A stretch of 64,000 bases of DNA. Source: Prochlorothrix hollandica PCC 9006 = CALU 1027 (GTDB lineage: Bacteria > Cyanobacteriota > Cyanobacteriia > Prochlorotrichales > Prochlorotrichaceae). Below the pieces are notes generated by a model. It was not told where the DNA came from, searched no databases, and saw only the letters and a program-made list of their open reading frames with translations. The stretch spans positions 433,850-497,849 of the forward strand of contig NZ_KB235941.1 of NCBI RefSeq assembly GCF_000332315.1, given 5' to 3'. Below, in pieces: positions 54,510 to 64,000 of this stretch (within the stretch, counting starts at the first letter, position 1; each line of letters begins with the position of its first letter). Made by a program: the position numbers and the translations under genes.

Positions 54510-55002
54510 TCAAATGCTTCTGTGAGGAGGTCGAGTACAACTCGACAATCCCATCTTCTGGGATATCTGGGATATCTGGGATATCTGGGATATCTGGGAT
54601 ATCTGGGATATCTGGGATATCTGGGATATCTGGGATATCTGGGATATCTGGGATATCTGGGATATCTGGGATATCTGGGATATCTGGGATATCTGGGATA
54701 TCTGGGATCGCCGACTTGTAGTCGGCTTCAGGTCGAGTACAACTCGACAATCCCATCTTCTGGGATATCTGGGATCGCCGACTTGTAGTCGGCTTCGGGT
54801 CAAGTACAACTCGACAATACTATTTTCTGGGATCGCCGACTTGTAGTCGGCTTCGGGTCGAGTACAACTCGACAATCCCAGGGGAAACTGAATATTTATG
54901 GAAATAGTGCCGTGGGACTAGCCCCTTGCGCCCCCCAGGGGTAACAATGGAACCTACCTATAGTCTTTTCTATCCCTTTACCCAGAATCCCCATAGATAC
55001 CC
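54486..55002. repeat. Nested hairpin/tandem-repeat region upstream of DUF4114 gene
   Basis: Sixteen exact copies of GGGATATCT fill 54560-54703. They sit inside a larger unit of about 70 bases, repeated three times (54704-54872), that carries hairpin GCCGACTTGTAGTCGGC, hairpin GTCGAGTACAACTCGAC and a CAATCCCATCTTCTGGGA stretch. The second unit holds one 9-bp copy and the third none, so the array expanded from that site. A partial unit is at about 54528-54559. Positions 54900-55002 look like the leader of the aminotransferase gene. Confidence 0.9.
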
Positions 55003-56172
55003 ATGACCTTTACTGCCCCCGCAGCACCGCTTACCCTCGATAACAGCGATCGCCTTCAACTACAACCTCTAGACATGCCAGAGCGGCTGTTGCTGGGTCC
55101 AGGTCCCTCCAATGCGGATCCAGCGGTCTTAGCCTCCATGAACCGCCAACCCATCGGCCACCTGGATCCCGCCTACCTCCAGCTCATGGACGAAGTGCAA
55201 ACCCTGCTGCGCTACGCTTGGCAAACCAAAAATACCCTCACCTATCCAGTTCCCGGCACGGGTTCCGCCGCCATGGAAGCCACCCTAGCCAATGTGGTGG
55301 AACCGGGGGATGTGGTGTTGGTGGCGGTGAAGGGTTACTTTGGCCATCGCCTTGTGGACATGGCGGGGCGCTATGGCGGTGATGTGCGCACCATCAGTAA
55401 AGCCTGGGGCCAAGCCTTTGAGTTGGGGGAACTGCGCCAAGCCCTGGAAACCCATCGCCCCAAGGTGCTAGCCCTCGTCCATGCTGAAACCTCCACCGGG
55501 GTCCGTCAGCCCCTGGAAGGGGTCGGCGATCTCTGCCACCAGTATGACTGTTTACTGTTGGTGGATACGGTCACCAGTTTGGGGGGGGTGCCCATTTTCC
55601 TCGATCAGTGGCAGGTGGACTTGGCCTATAGCTGCAGCCAAAAGGGCTTGAGTTGCCCCCCCGGCATTTCCCCCTTCACCATCAGCCCCCGTGGCTTGGC
55701 CAAGCTGGATGAACGCAAAACCCCTGTGGCCAACTGGTATCTGGATACCACCATGCTGCGGAAATATTGGGGCAACGATCGCACCTACCACCACACCGCC
55801 CCCGTCAATATGACCTATGCCCTCCGGGAAGCCCTGCGCCTGTTGGCAGAGGAAGGGTTGGAAGCCCGCTGGCATCGCCACCAAACCAATGCGGAAAAGC
55901 TGTGGGACGGTCTGGAAGACTTGGGGCTGAAGTGCCATGTCGATCGGGAGTTCCGCCTGCCCACCCTGACCACGGTGCGGGTGCCCGCTGGCATCGATCC
56001 CAAAGCCCTCACCCGCCATCTGTTGCAACACCACAATATTGAAATTGGCGGTGGCCTTGGGGACTTGGCGGGCCAGGTGTGGCGCATTGGCCTGATGGGT
56101 GCCAACAGTTACCCCAAAAATGTCGATCTGCTGTTGGAAGCCCTCCAGCGATCGCTGTCGGCCCTGGGTTAA
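55003..56172 (+). CDS. Alanine--glyoxylate / serine--pyruvate aminotransferase (class V)
   Basis: A 389-residue fold-type I PLP enzyme of the AGXT family, with MPERLLLGPGPSNADPAVLA, GTGSAAMEATLANVVEPGD and ETSTGVRQPLEGVGDL. The PLP lysine is in CSQKGLSCPPGIS, preceded by Asp in LLVDTVTSLGG. In cyanobacteria it probably converts photorespiratory glyoxylate to glycine using alanine or serine as donor. ATG 55003 begins MTFTAPAAPLTL; homology starts near residue 20. Its promoter must lie between here and the 9-bp array upstream. Confidence 0.93.
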   Translation: MTFTAPAAPLTLDNSDRLQLQPLDMPERLLLGPGPSNADPAVLASMNRQPIGHLDPAYLQLMDEVQTLLRYAWQTKNTLTYPVPGTGSAAMEATLANVVEPGDVVLVAVKGYFGHRLVDMAGRYGGDVRTISKAWGQAFELGELRQALETHRPKVLALVHAETSTGVRQPLEGVGDLCHQYDCLLLVDTVTSLGGVPIFLDQWQVDLAYSCSQKGLSCPPGISPFTISPRGLAKLDERKTPVANWYLDTTMLRKYWGNDRTYHHTAPVNMTYALREALRLLAEEGLEARWHRHQTNAEKLWDGLEDLGLKCHVDREFRLPTLTTVRVPAGIDPKALTRHLLQHHNIEIGGGLGDLAGQVWRIGLMGANSYPKNVDLLLEALQRSLSALG

Positions 56173-56602
56173 CTCCCCTGCCAACGCTATCCCGACGCTA
56201 GGGGCGGTGTCTCCAGGCCCGCCCTCATTGCTTAAAACTGGCCAGAACCAACGTCCTTGTTCGTAGTGCTCAATTTATTGAGCAACCTCCCCTGCTTATA
56301 GCATTAACCTAAGAACGTAAATTGCTAAGGACTGAAGTCCTTACTACGAACGAGGACGCTGCGATCGCATTTCGTTTGTATTTCGTTCGTAGTGCTCAAT
56401 TTATTGAGCAACCTTCCCCGCTTGTAGTCGCTGTAGGTTGGGTAGAGGAACGAAACCCAACGGGCAACCTGTGGGTCCCTGTGTTGGGTTTCGCCTCCTG
56501 AATCTTGGGCATAAACTGAGACGGGTCGCAAGCTCTACCCAACCTACAGAAACATGAGCCTTTTAGAAGTTTTGTCAGTCCAGCAAGATTAACTGTAGAA
56601 AA
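56173..56602. repeat. Intergenic region with dispersed repeats
   Basis: Two copies of TTCGTAGTGCTCAATTTATT around 56260 and 56384, with a GGACTGAAGTCCTTACTACG palindrome between them (near 56328), form one inverted-repeat family (also near 62403-62480). The GTAGGTTGGG family follows at 56433-56547. No gene is supported. Confidence 0.7.
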
Positions 56603-58012
56603 CTATTTCCCAATACAAAAACGGCTGAAAATACGATCGAGCATCGATTCCGTTAAACTTTCCCCCGTAATTTCCCCCAGGGCTTGGATCGCACCCCGAA
56701 GATCGATCGTCCATAAATCCAACGGTAACCCCGCCGCGATCGTCCCCTGCACCTGTTCCAAGCCCTGGCGAGCCAAAGATAACGCCGCCGCCTGCCGTTG
56801 ATTAATGGCAAAATCCAGATTAGCCGCCTCAACGCTTCCCTGGTGTACCGTAGCCACAATGGCAGCTTCCAGGCGATCGATGCCCTCATTCAGCGCCGCC
56901 GCCAATGCCACCACCCCCGCCAAGTCACCCGGATAGGGTTCCGGGGTTCCGGGGGAAGCCGACAGGGGAGCCGCAGTAGTCGCCAGCAAATCGATTTTGT
57001 TGCGCACCAGAATCACCGGACGATGGTTCACCTCCCCATAAATAGCCTGATCTGCCGCTGTCCAGCCCTGGGTGGCATCCACCGTAAACAGCACCAAATC
57101 CGCCTGCTGGGCCGCTTGCCGCGATCGGGCCACCCCCAACTGTTCCACCACATCCCCCGTATCCCGAATCCCCGCCGTATCCAGCACCTGCACCGGAATC
57201 CCCGCCACCACCAACTGGGACTCCACCACATCCCGCGTCGTCCCTGGTAAGTCCGTGACAATGGCCCGATCGCTGCGGCTCCAGGCATTGAGCAAACTAG
57301 ACTTGCCCACATTGGGCTGACCGACGATCGCCACCTTCAGCCCCGTCCGCAACAGTTGACCGCGATCGGCGGTGGCCAAAATCTGTTGCACCTGGGCCAA
57401 CAGTTCCCCCACCCGACGCACCACCGCCGCTTCATCCAAAGGGGGCAGATCATCTTCAAAATCAATGTAGGCTTCCACCTCTGCCAACAGATCCAGACAG
57501 GCACTGCGCATCTGGCCAATGGGTTGGGCGAGTTTGCCCTGAAGACCCGCCAAGGCCGTTTGGGCCGCCTGGGGAGACTGGGCACCCACCAAATCGGCAA
57601 TACTTTCCGCCTGGGTCAAGTCAATGCGGCCATTGAGAAAAGCCCGCAGGGTAAACTCCCCCGGCTGCGCCAAGGTAGCACCAGCCCCCAAACACAGTTG
57701 CAAAATTCGTTGCACCACCATCATGCCCCCGTGACAGTGGAACTCCACCACATCCTCGCGGGTGTAGGATCGGGGAGCCTGCATCCACAGCAACAGCCCT
57801 TCATCCACTAGTTCTTGGGTCTGGGGATCCCGGATCAACCCATAAAGAACGCGGTGGCTCTCCCAGGGCTGGGCACCTGGGGCATGGAACAGGGTGCGGG
57901 CAATGGCCAGGGAGTCAGCACCGGACAGGCGCACAATGCCAACGCTACCCTGCTGGGGGACGATCGCGGTGGCAATGGCAGCAATGGTGGGAGCAGAAGC
58001 AGCAGCAGTCAT
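56603..58012 (-). CDS. mnmE: tRNA modification GTPase MnmE
   Basis: A 469-residue MnmE (TrmE), which with MnmG installs the cmnm5 group on U34 of certain tRNAs. The N-terminal TrmE domain ([20 protein letters not shown]) binds formyl-tetrahydrofolate. The inserted G domain has GQPNVGKSS (G1), DLPGTTRD (G2), DTAGIRD (G3) and RNKIDLL (G4). The C-terminus is FCIGK with the conserved Cys. ATG 58012 is chosen ([13 protein letters not shown]); 40 extra residues upstream are not family-like. It is divergent from the DUF2062 gene with a 90-base spacer. Confidence 0.96.
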   Translation of the reverse strand: MTAAASAPTIAAIATAIVPQQGSVGIVRLSGADSLAIARTLFHAPGAQPWESHRVLYGLIRDPQTQELVDEGLLLWMQAPRSYTREDVVEFHCHGGMMVVQRILQLCLGAGATLAQPGEFTLRAFLNGRIDLTQAESIADLVGAQSPQAAQTALAGLQGKLAQPIGQMRSACLDLLAEVEAYIDFEDDLPPLDEAAVVRRVGELLAQVQQILATADRGQLLRTGLKVAIVGQPNVGKSSLLNAWSRSDRAIVTDLPGTTRDVVESQLVVAGIPVQVLDTAGIRDTGDVVEQLGVARSRQAAQQADLVLFTVDATQGWTAADQAIYGEVNHRPVILVRNKIDLLATTAAPLSASPGTPEPYPGDLAGVVALAAALNEGIDRLEAAIVATVHQGSVEAANLDFAINQRQAAALSLARQGLEQVQGTIAAGLPLDLWTIDLRGAIQALGEITGESLTESMLDRIFSRFCIGK

Positions 58013-58102
58013 AGCAATTTCCCAGGACACCATAGAGTCAAGATCACCGTCTGGGGGGACGGTATGATAAGAGAAAACCCTTTTAACCCATTGTGCTGCG
58101 CT

Positions 58103-58747
58103 ATGGTTCCCCGTCCTTCCCACCACTTCCATCGTTCCCTTTGGGTCAAGGGACAGCGTGCGATGATCTATACCTATTATCGACTGCGGCGGTTGCGATC
58201 GACCCCCGGTAAACTAGCACGGGGCTTAGCCGTGGGGATCTTTGCAGGCTGCTTCCCCTTCTTCGGCTTTCAAACCCTGATAGCCGTTGCCCTTGCCATT
58301 CCCCTGCGGGGCAATCCCATGTTGGCGGCGGCGGGAACCTGGATTAGCAACCCCCTCACCTACATTCCCATCTACATGTTCAACTTCCAGGTGGGACGCT
58401 GGATTCTGCACACCGATGACGCACCCCTGACCCTGGGGGATCTCAAGGATTGGGCCACTTGGCAGGAACGGGGCTTAGAGTTCATTGCCACCCTGCTGTT
58501 GGGTTGTCTAGTCGTAGGCTTGGTGCTGGGCTTTATCGGTTACTGGCTGGGGTGGTATGCCCTGCTGTACAGTCGTCGCCAGTGGCTGAGCCGCCACGAT
58601 CGCCCCACCTCTAGCCTCGCAGCCCACACCTCTCCCGGACCCGACCCCGGCCCACCCTTGCCCCAGATTCCTAGCATCAACGCTCCCCCGGCCAACGCTC
58701 CCCCGGCCAACGCTCCCTCCCCCAAACCCCCCTCCCCAGTACCGTGA
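58103..58747 (+). CDS. DUF2062 membrane protein
   Basis: A 214-residue membrane protein of the DUF2062 family. The hallmark [20 protein letters not shown] is followed by [20 protein letters not shown] and [20 protein letters not shown], then a last helix ([20 protein letters not shown]). Function unknown; related proteins in other bacteria sit next to glycosyltransferases. ATG 58103 is the first suitable start. The Pro-rich tail contains a 15-bp repeat (about 58679-58720). It overlaps the following gene by four bases (GTGA), so translation is coupled. Confidence 0.85.
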   Translation: MVPRPSHHFHRSLWVKGQRAMIYTYYRLRRLRSTPGKLARGLAVGIFAGCFPFFGFQTLIAVALAIPLRGNPMLAAAGTWISNPLTYIPIYMFNFQVGRWILHTDDAPLTLGDLKDWATWQERGLEFIATLLLGCLVVGLVLGFIGYWLGWYALLYSRRQWLSRHDRPTSSLAAHTSPGPDPGPPLPQIPSINAPPANAPPANAPSPKPPSPVP

Positions 58748-61272
58748 GTTCACCCCTGTTCCCTGTGTCGTCCCCCCTGTCCCAAGTCCGCGTCTGTCGT
58801 TGGGGATTGGGGTTTTGGTTCCCTCGATCGGTCTGGTGGTTGATCCTGTGGTTGATCATGGTGACGGCCCTGGTGGTGACCCTGGTCTTCAGCTTTCCAG
58901 ATGCCGCCCGATCGGCCCCCCTATCCCTCCCCTCAGCCCTAGGCCGTTGGTTCACCCCAGCCCCCCAGATCCCAGAGTCCCCGGTGATCCCCAAGGCTGA
59001 ACCCGCCGCCGCCGCCTTTCTGCCTGCCCAGTGTCCCGCCGTCTTGTCCCTGTTGGTCAACCCCGATCGGGCCATGGCAGTAGCTCCCACCGATTGGCCG
59101 GGACAAACTGTTCAAGGCTTAAGCCCTGGGGAAATTCAACGCTACAAAACCAGTCTTTTCAGCAACCTCAGTAGCCACTACGCCGAGGAAATCCAACCCT
59201 GGCTTGGTCAGGAAATCACCTTAGCCATCACCAGCCTCGATCGCGATCGCAATCCCCACAATGGTTTGCAACCGGGCTACCTCATGGCCCTAGAGGTGGC
59301 CGATGTGGATTTGGCCCAGGACTTTCTGCGCAACTTTTGGCAACGGAAGGCGGTGGCCGGGTTGCGCCTGGAGACGGAGTGGGTGCAGGGGGTGCCGGTG
59401 ATTCAGGGGCGATCGGCCCTCACGGGGGTATCAGATTCCCCAGGAATCCCCCTGGCCAGTGCCCTCCTAGGGCGCTATTTTCTGCTGTTTGCCAACGATG
59501 GTCAGGTGTTGCGGGATGCCATTACCAATCTGCAAGTGCCCCAGCTCAGCCTGCTCCACAATCCCGCCTACCGCACTGCCCTCCAGCAGTTGCCCCCCGC
59601 CTCCCCGGCCCTGGCGCTGCTCAACCTGCCGCCGTTCCTCAATTCCTGGCCACAGTCCACGACCCCCTTACCCCCGGCCCTGACCTTGCCCCCGGCCCTG
59701 ACCTTAGCCCTGGGTATTCGACCCCAAGCCACCGGTTTAAGCCTCGATACGGTCTTGGTCCCAGCCCTGCTCCCGACTCCTGAATCCACCCTCTCCCCAG
59801 CGGCTTCCCCCGCCCCCCCTCCAGCCCTCACCCCCCTGATCCCCGATACAGCGACCCTCGTGCTCCGCAGCCAGGATCTACCCCAGTTCCTGCACCAAAC
59901 CCAAGGGATCCTCAACCAGTTCGGCCTGGGGCAACTCCTGGGGCACCCCTTAATTCAGGCCATGCAACAGGCCATGCAACAGGCCATGCCTCAGATCTGG
60001 GGAGTGGAGGATCTGGGCACGATCGCCTCCTGGGTCCAGGGAAATTATGTCCTCGCTCTGCTGCCCCCTTGGCCGGGGGACTCTGGCTCCCGTCAACCCC
60101 AATTAGCAGAGAATAACTCAAATTTAGATCTAGAGTGGCTTTTTATAGCTGATAGCACTGCCCCCAGTGCCCCTGCTGCCATTGCCGCCTTGGATCAATG
60201 GGTATTAGAGCAAGGTTTGGATCTCGATCGGGTTCTACTGGACGATCGCCCCGTCACCGCTTGGACCCGCCTCTCCACCCAATCATCCCTTGCCTCTTCC
60301 TCAGCGCCGGTGCGCTTCAGTCTCCAAGTGGCTGGGGTTCACACCACCCTTGCCTTTCCTCAAACCGCCCTCACCGACAGCGCCACCACCTACGAGCTAT
60401 TCGCCTCATCCCTGGAAACCTTAGCCCGTTCCCTGAAGGGCTTGAATCCCCCGACGATCGCCCCAGATTTAGTTACCCCAGATTTAGCAGCCCCAGATTT
60501 AGTTACCCCAGATTTAGTTACCCAAGATTTAGTTACCCAAGATTTAGTCACTCAAGATTTAGTCACTCAAGATTTAGTTACTCAAGATTTAGTTACTCAA
60601 GATTTAGTTACTCAAGATTTAGTTACCTACAATTTAACAAATCCCAATTTAGTCACCCAAGATTTAGAAACCCAAGATTTAATAGACCAAAAATTAATGA
60701 ACCAACAGTTAACTACTTCAGATTTGGTAGACCAAGTAAGCCTAGAAGACCCTGGGACGATAGCAGGTTTAGATACAGGTTTAGATACAGGTTTAGATAC
60801 AGGTTTAGATACAGGCTTAGATACAGGTTTAGATACAGGCTTAGATACAGGCTTAGATACAGATTTAGATACAGATTTAGATACAGATTTAGATACAGGT
60901 TTAGATACAGGTTTAGATACAGGTTTAGATACAGGTTTAGATACAGGTTTAGATACAGGTTTAGATACACCAGAAACCCTGGCAACAGAACTCTTGGGGG
61001 ACTTTGGGGGGGATCCTACGATCGAGCCAACCTTAATCCCCAACGACAATACCCCCATCCCCAGCTCCCTGTACCTCAACTGGATCCAAAGCCAACCCTT
61101 CCTCGAACAGGAATTTCCCCTCCTCAAAATCATTGAATTTGCCGGTCAACCCCTGTTTCAGCACCTGGAATCCCTCACCCTCCAAACCCAGCCCCCCGTT
61201 AACCCCGATCCAGACCTCGATCGCCAGCCCAGCCAACAGGGCAGCATCACCCTAAAATGGCGGCAACCCTAA
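58744..61272 (+). CDS. DUF3352 protein with long Asp-Leu repeat insertion
   Basis: An 842-residue protein. An N-terminal membrane anchor ([20 protein letters not shown]) precedes a DUF3352 region ([40 protein letters not shown]). The DUF3352 family is cyanobacterial and of unknown role, probably periplasmic. Residues about 570-740 are repeats: first QDLVT pentapeptides, from a 15-bp DNA unit, then GLDT tetrapeptides, from a 12-bp unit. The DUF3352-like C-terminus resumes after them ([20 protein letters not shown]). GTG 58744 overlaps the DUF2062 stop. The repeats keep other frames open but these are not genes. Confidence 0.82.
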   Translation: MSSPLFPVSSPLSQVRVCRWGLGFWFPRSVWWLILWLIMVTALVVTLVFSFPDAARSAPLSLPSALGRWFTPAPQIPESPVIPKAEPAAAAFLPAQCPAVLSLLVNPDRAMAVAPTDWPGQTVQGLSPGEIQRYKTSLFSNLSSHYAEEIQPWLGQEITLAITSLDRDRNPHNGLQPGYLMALEVADVDLAQDFLRNFWQRKAVAGLRLETEWVQGVPVIQGRSALTGVSDSPGIPLASALLGRYFLLFANDGQVLRDAITNLQVPQLSLLHNPAYRTALQQLPPASPALALLNLPPFLNSWPQSTTPLPPALTLPPALTLALGIRPQATGLSLDTVLVPALLPTPESTLSPAASPAPPPALTPLIPDTATLVLRSQDLPQFLHQTQGILNQFGLGQLLGHPLIQAMQQAMQQAMPQIWGVEDLGTIASWVQGNYVLALLPPWPGDSGSRQPQLAENNSNLDLEWLFIADSTAPSAPAAIAALDQWVLEQGLDLDRVLLDDRPVTAWTRLSTQSSLASSSAPVRFSLQVAGVHTTLAFPQTALTDSATTYELFASSLETLARSLKGLNPPTIAPDLVTPDLAAPDLVTPDLVTQDLVTQDLVTQDLVTQDLVTQDLVTQDLVTQDLVTYNLTNPNLVTQDLETQDLIDQKLMNQQLTTSDLVDQVSLEDPGTIAGLDTGLDTGLDTGLDTGLDTGLDTGLDTGLDTDLDTDLDTDLDTGLDTGLDTGLDTGLDTGLDTGLDTPETLATELLGDFGGDPTIEPTLIPNDNTPIPSSLYLNWIQSQPFLEQEFPLLKIIEFAGQPLFQHLESLTLQTQPPVNPDPDLDRQPSQQGSITLKWRQP
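60460..60966 (+). repeat. 15-bp and 12-bp tandem repeats within the DUF3352 gene
   Basis: About 60460-60625 is built of GATTTAGTTACCCAA-type 15-bp units, and degenerate copies follow to about 60725. About 60767-60966 is built of GGTTTAGATACA 12-bp units (about 17 copies). Both are exact multiples of three, so the frame survives copy-number change. Confidence 0.9.
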
Positions 61273-61304
61273 AGCGACCACCCTAACCAACCCCCAGCCA
61301 TTGC

Positions 61305-62186
61305 CTAAGTTCCGGCCAGCTTCGCCACCATGGGCAAAAAGAGCGTCACAAAGTAATAGACCAACGGAGCCGTAAACACATAACTATCGGCGCGATCGAG
61401 AATCCCCCCATGGCCCGGAATCAGATCCCCGGAATCTTTCACCCCCGCATCCCGCTTCATCATCGATTCCGTCAGATCTCCCACTAATCCCGCAATCCCA
61501 ATCATCAGCCCCAGGGCCAACCCCGTAAACACCGCCCAGGGCCAATCCAATGCCACCGCACCCCAAATCCCCACCAGAATACTAGCTAAGACCCCATAAA
61601 CCGCCCCTTCCACCGTTTTCTTTGGGCTAATGTGCGTTAAACGAGTCCGTCCAAACAAACGGCCCATAATATAGGCTCCAATATCCGTAGCCCAAATACA
61701 GAAAAACGCCAACAACGTCAGACTCAACCCCTCCGGCAAATGGCTAAACCCCTCCCAGGGAAAGGGCCAAAATCCCCCCAAGGGTAAATTACTATCCGCC
61801 CCACTCCCCAACCCCCGCAAACGCACCCAATAGCTGGGCAAATGCCCCCCATAAAACAACCCAAAAATAGAAGTGGCTAAATCAGAAATAGAGGCCAGCT
61901 TTGGTTGCAATAACAAATAGGTACAAATTAACGTCCCTGCCACCGGTACCACCGCATCCGCTAAAGCGGGAGCCGCAGTACAGACCACTAAAATCACCTG
62001 GCTCACCACCAGGGTTGTTTTGGCAGCAGGGGAAATATTTTTAGCGCGGGCCAGCTTGAAATATTCCAATAAACCGAAATAAACCAAGAATCCAAAGAAT
62101 GCTGTAAAATACCAACCACCCAGCAAAACCATCCCCAGGGCAATGGCAATGGCAACAATGGTACTGAGGATGCGAATCCAAGGCAT
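61305..62186 (-). CDS. cdsA: Phosphatidate cytidylyltransferase
   Basis: A 293-residue CdsA, which makes CDP-diacylglycerol from phosphatidate and CTP for phosphatidylglycerol synthesis. The family signature SMMKRDAGVKDSGDLIPGHG then GILDRADS is intact and lies near the C-terminus, with SPKKTVEGAVYGVLASI before it and about eight membrane helices. ATG 62186 (MPWIRILSTIVAIAIAL) is preferred; a 21-residue upstream extension to 62249 is unlike the family. It converges with the DUF3352 gene, 32 bases between stops. Confidence 0.95.
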   Translation of the reverse strand: MPWIRILSTIVAIAIALGMVLLGGWYFTAFFGFLVYFGLLEYFKLARAKNISPAAKTTLVVSQVILVVCTAAPALADAVVPVAGTLICTYLLLQPKLASISDLATSIFGLFYGGHLPSYWVRLRGLGSGADSNLPLGGFWPFPWEGFSHLPEGLSLTLLAFFCIWATDIGAYIMGRLFGRTRLTHISPKKTVEGAVYGVLASILVGIWGAVALDWPWAVFTGLALGLMIGIAGLVGDLTESMMKRDAGVKDSGDLIPGHGGILDRADSYVFTAPLVYYFVTLFLPMVAKLAGT

Positions 62187-62643
62187 AGGTAGAAGTCCTG
62201 GGAAAATAAAGGGGGCGCGATCGCAGTCGAAGTCAACATCCAAGGGCATCTCGATGAGTTTCGGCCAGCAGCGAAACCAACTGCCAAAACCCTGATTACC
62301 ACGTTGCTACAGGGACAAAAATCGAATTTTTCGCGGTGCCCTAAGTAGATCGGGGTAAATAAACCAGAACAGAGCCGTGTAACCGTCCCCGGCTCTGGTT
62401 TGTAGTCGCAACTTCAGTCGCTCTGGTCCATAGCGTCCTGGAGGGGAACGACTGAAGTCGTTATTACGAACGTAACCGTACCAGGCATTTAACGAAGATT
62501 GATCGTTTCGGCCTGACATAGCTGAAACCCTTGAAACTCGTTCGCTACCAACCTCGATCGCAGTCTCTGGGACGGTTACCAGAGTGGAAAATTGATTACG
62601 CCAACCATTACGTCAACCATTACGCTAACCATTACGCCAACCA
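62187..62643. other. Intergenic region with dispersed and 12-bp tandem repeats
   Basis: Holds a GACTGAAGTCGTTATTACGA inverted-repeat copy (about 62403-62480, related to 56260-56400). Close to cbiT there are four to five units of AACCATTACGCC at about 62604-62652, which run into the cbiT stop codon. No gene is supported. Confidence 0.7.
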
Positions 62644-63246
62644 TTACGCCAACTTTTCACCGCTGAGGATAAACGTGGGATCCAATGCCGCAAAGGTTTG
62701 GTGGTTGCCCCGCTTCTCCAGCCGGTTCACCGACGTTTGCACCACCTCCACATGGCGCACCTGCAACTCTGCAAAACTCTCAGAAATGGTGTACAGACCT
62801 TCCAGAGTATTGGTGGTGGCCAGGATCCGGCCCTGGTTGCCGAGGCGTTCCCAGGTGGCTTGCAGGATCGTTTTGATGGGACGACCGCCCTCGACGATGA
62901 CATGGGTGGGGGTAGTGGTCAGGCTAGACAGACAGTCGGGAGCATTGCCCTCTATGACACTGACATTGGTGACCCCAAAGCGATCGCAGTTGCGGTGAAT
63001 CAGTTTCACCACCTCCCCATCCCGTTCCACCGCTATCACCTGACCCTGGGGACACAACAGCCCCACCTCCACCGGAATCGTACCCGTCCCGGCCCCAATG
63101 TCCCACAGCACCGAATCACAACAGAGCCGCAGTTGGGACAACATTAAGACCCGCACCTCCCGTTTGCTCATGGGAATACCAGGGAGACGCTCAAAGAGTT
63201 GGTCAACAATGCCGGGGGTGGTGTGGGGCCAAAGGGAGGGAGCCAT
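62644..63246 (-). CDS. cbiT: Precorrin-6Y C15-methyltransferase (decarboxylating), CbiT type
   Basis: A 200-residue class I methyltransferase of the cobalamin pathway, acting at C15 with decarboxylation. SAM-binding motif I is LWDIGAGTGTIPVEVG, with QVIAVERDGEVVKLI and EGNAPDCLS after it. The family start KREVRVLMLSQLRL is present. This is the CbiT half alone; CbiE must be encoded elsewhere, or the two are separate genes. The stop codon lies in a 12-bp tandem repeat (62604-62652). ATG 63246 starts MAPSLWPHTTPGIV. Confidence 0.93.
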   Translation of the reverse strand: MAPSLWPHTTPGIVDQLFERLPGIPMSKREVRVLMLSQLRLCCDSVLWDIGAGTGTIPVEVGLLCPQGQVIAVERDGEVVKLIHRNCDRFGVTNVSVIEGNAPDCLSSLTTTPTHVIVEGGRPIKTILQATWERLGNQGRILATTNTLEGLYTISESFAELQVRHVEVVQTSVNRLEKRGNHQTFAALDPTFILSGEKLA

Positions 63247-63394
63247 GGGACAGTCCGAAAAGGGTTAGATCGGGTTGGATGAGCAGCAAAAATCAGGAGC
63301 AAAAATCAGGAGCAAAAACCAGAACAAAGGCAATCATCAGGGGTGTAGGGATGCCGCATCCCCCCATTCATCGAGGTACCCACAGGGGACAAGA
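63247..63394. repeat. Short spacer with repeat remnants
   Basis: Begins with a reiterated AAAAATCAGGAGC (about 63288-63325) and ends with the right end of a CACCTCGA-family element (about 63345-63382, ATTCATCGAGGTACCC). Confidence 0.6.
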
Positions 63395-64000
63395 CTACAG
63401 CAAATGATGGTAGCGGGGATCGGCCTGGAGCAGCTTGAGACCCTGCTTAATGTCCTGGGAACGGTGCTTCGGCACAATCAACGTCGCATTGCCATCCCGC
63501 ACCACCACCACATCCTCCAAGCCAATGGTCATAATCACTTCATCCGGGTTGCAGTTGTAAACAATACAGCCCTGGCTCTCTAGGGCCACATGATCCCCTA
63601 AATCGACATTGGGGTTGTCCTCGGTTTTGAGCAACCGCTCCACTGCATTCCAATCCCCCAGGTCATCCCAACCAAAGCGCACGGGCAAAACACAGGCCCG
63701 ATCGGTCTTTTCCATCAAGGCATAGTCAATGCTGATTTTGGGCAGGGTGCCATAGGCCGCTACCCCTTGGCGCTCCAGGGCACTGACCAGATCGGGCACA
63801 TGGCGGCGCAATTCCCCCAGGGCTGTCCCCGCCTGAAAGACAAAAATTCCCCCGTTCCAGCTAAAGCGCCCACTGGCCAAAAACTCAGCAGCGGTGGCCG
63901 CGTCGGGTTTTTCCGTAAACCGTTTGACCCCATAGGCGGGCAATCCCCCAAAGGTGCCCAGGGCTTCCCCTTGCTCGATGTAGCCGTAGCCTGTGGCGGC
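63395..64000 (-). CDS. Mannose-1-phosphate guanylyltransferase, C-terminal part
   Basis: The 3' end of a GDP-mannose pyrophosphorylase gene that continues past the window end. The frame is open to 64000 and shows GYGYIEQG, KRFTEKPDAATAAEFLASG, YNCNPDEVIMTIGLEDVVVV and KHRSQDIKQGLKLL. The enzyme makes GDP-mannose for polysaccharide and O-antigen synthesis. RFGWDDLGDWNAV is the sugar-nucleotide motif. The usual C-terminal phosphomannose isomerase domain of ManC is absent, because the protein ends DPRYHHLL soon after the left-handed part. Stop TAG at 63397-63395. Confidence 0.93.
   Translation of the reverse strand, partial: AATGYGYIEQGEALGTFGGLPAYGVKRFTEKPDAATAAEFLASGRFSWNGGIFVFQAGTALGELRRHVPDLVSALERQGVAAYGTLPKISIDYALMEKTDRACVLPVRFGWDDLGDWNAVERLLKTEDNPNVDLGDHVALESQGCIVYNCNPDEVIMTIGLEDVVVVRDGNATLIVPKHRSQDIKQGLKLLQADPRYHHLL

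Noticed and set aside
54560-54872. CRISPR array
   Set aside because: Units are back to back with no unique spacers, no cas genes are near, and the 9-bp unit is too short.
60198-61136. Long plus-strand frame of RFRYRFRY repeats and a minus-strand NLYLNLYL frame
   Set aside because: Both are shadow frames of the 15-bp and 12-bp repeats in the DUF3352 gene, kept open because the unit lengths are multiples of three.

Overview
The window looks like the chromosome of a cyanobacterium. GCGATCGC/CGATCG (HIP1-type) motifs occur throughout, and the gene families are cyanobacterial: Tic20-like, DUF3352, DUF4114, TPR-CHAT, haemagglutinin-type surface protein, FutB/FutC-type iron transporter and D27-like isomerase. 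Base composition is moderately GC-rich, and intergenic regions are full of short tandem repeats and small palindromic elements. This suits a repeat-rich filamentous or Prochlorothrix/Pseudanabaena-type lineage. The genus is an inference.

Layout. 0-7 kb: end of yajQ with an apparent frameshift, a PPC/DUF296 protein, a copper-chaperone-like gene beside midA, a YkvA pair, a Tic20-like protein, an FAH-family hydrolase and rpsF. 7-12 kb: purH, a NUC1-type nuclease lipoprotein and sdhB. 12-17 kb: a cyanate island, with an NrtABD-like ABC transporter (cynA, cynB, cynD) followed by cyanase (cynS). 17-28 kb: a 2H phosphoesterase, a TIGR03032 protein, birA, a cytochrome P450, holB, a matrixin-like protease, a YciI protein, a PilB-N-terminal-like protein and several hypotheticals. 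28-33.6 kb: thiC with an upstream TPP riboswitch and a downstream terminator, an SDR and a DnaJ-like protein. 34-44 kb: cysC, a GIY-YIG protein, a D27-like isomerase, a membrane protein with a duplicated helical domain, a divergent iron ABC transporter (futC/futB), a RidA protein and two alpha/beta hydrolases. 44-55 kb: a cell-surface block of a haemagglutinin-domain protein with Ser-rich repeats, a secreted TPR-CHAT protein and a cadherin/DUF4114-type protein. 55-64 kb: an aminotransferase, mnmE, DUF2062 and DUF3352 proteins, cdsA, cbiT and the end of a mannose-1-phosphate guanylyltransferase gene.

Functional links. The clearest pathway unit is cyanate import (CynABD) and breakdown (CynS) to ammonia and CO2. 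FutB/FutC form two parts of an iron importer whose binding protein is not in the window. The haemagglutinin and TPR-CHAT genes are adjacent, both exported by sequence, and may work together.

The most striking unexplained signal is a dispersed 103-bp palindromic element. There are nine copies, seven exactly 103 bp, one of 103 bp with an extra 20-bp terminal duplication, and one shortened copy. The termini are TACAGCA..TGCTGTA and the strong inner hairpin is GTGTGCCCCC..GGGGGCACAC. Also notable are a 16-copy 9-bp array nested in a unit whose two hairpins have mutually complementary loops, next to the DUF4114 gene, and an unassigned 106-nt imperfect hairpin at 26269-26374.
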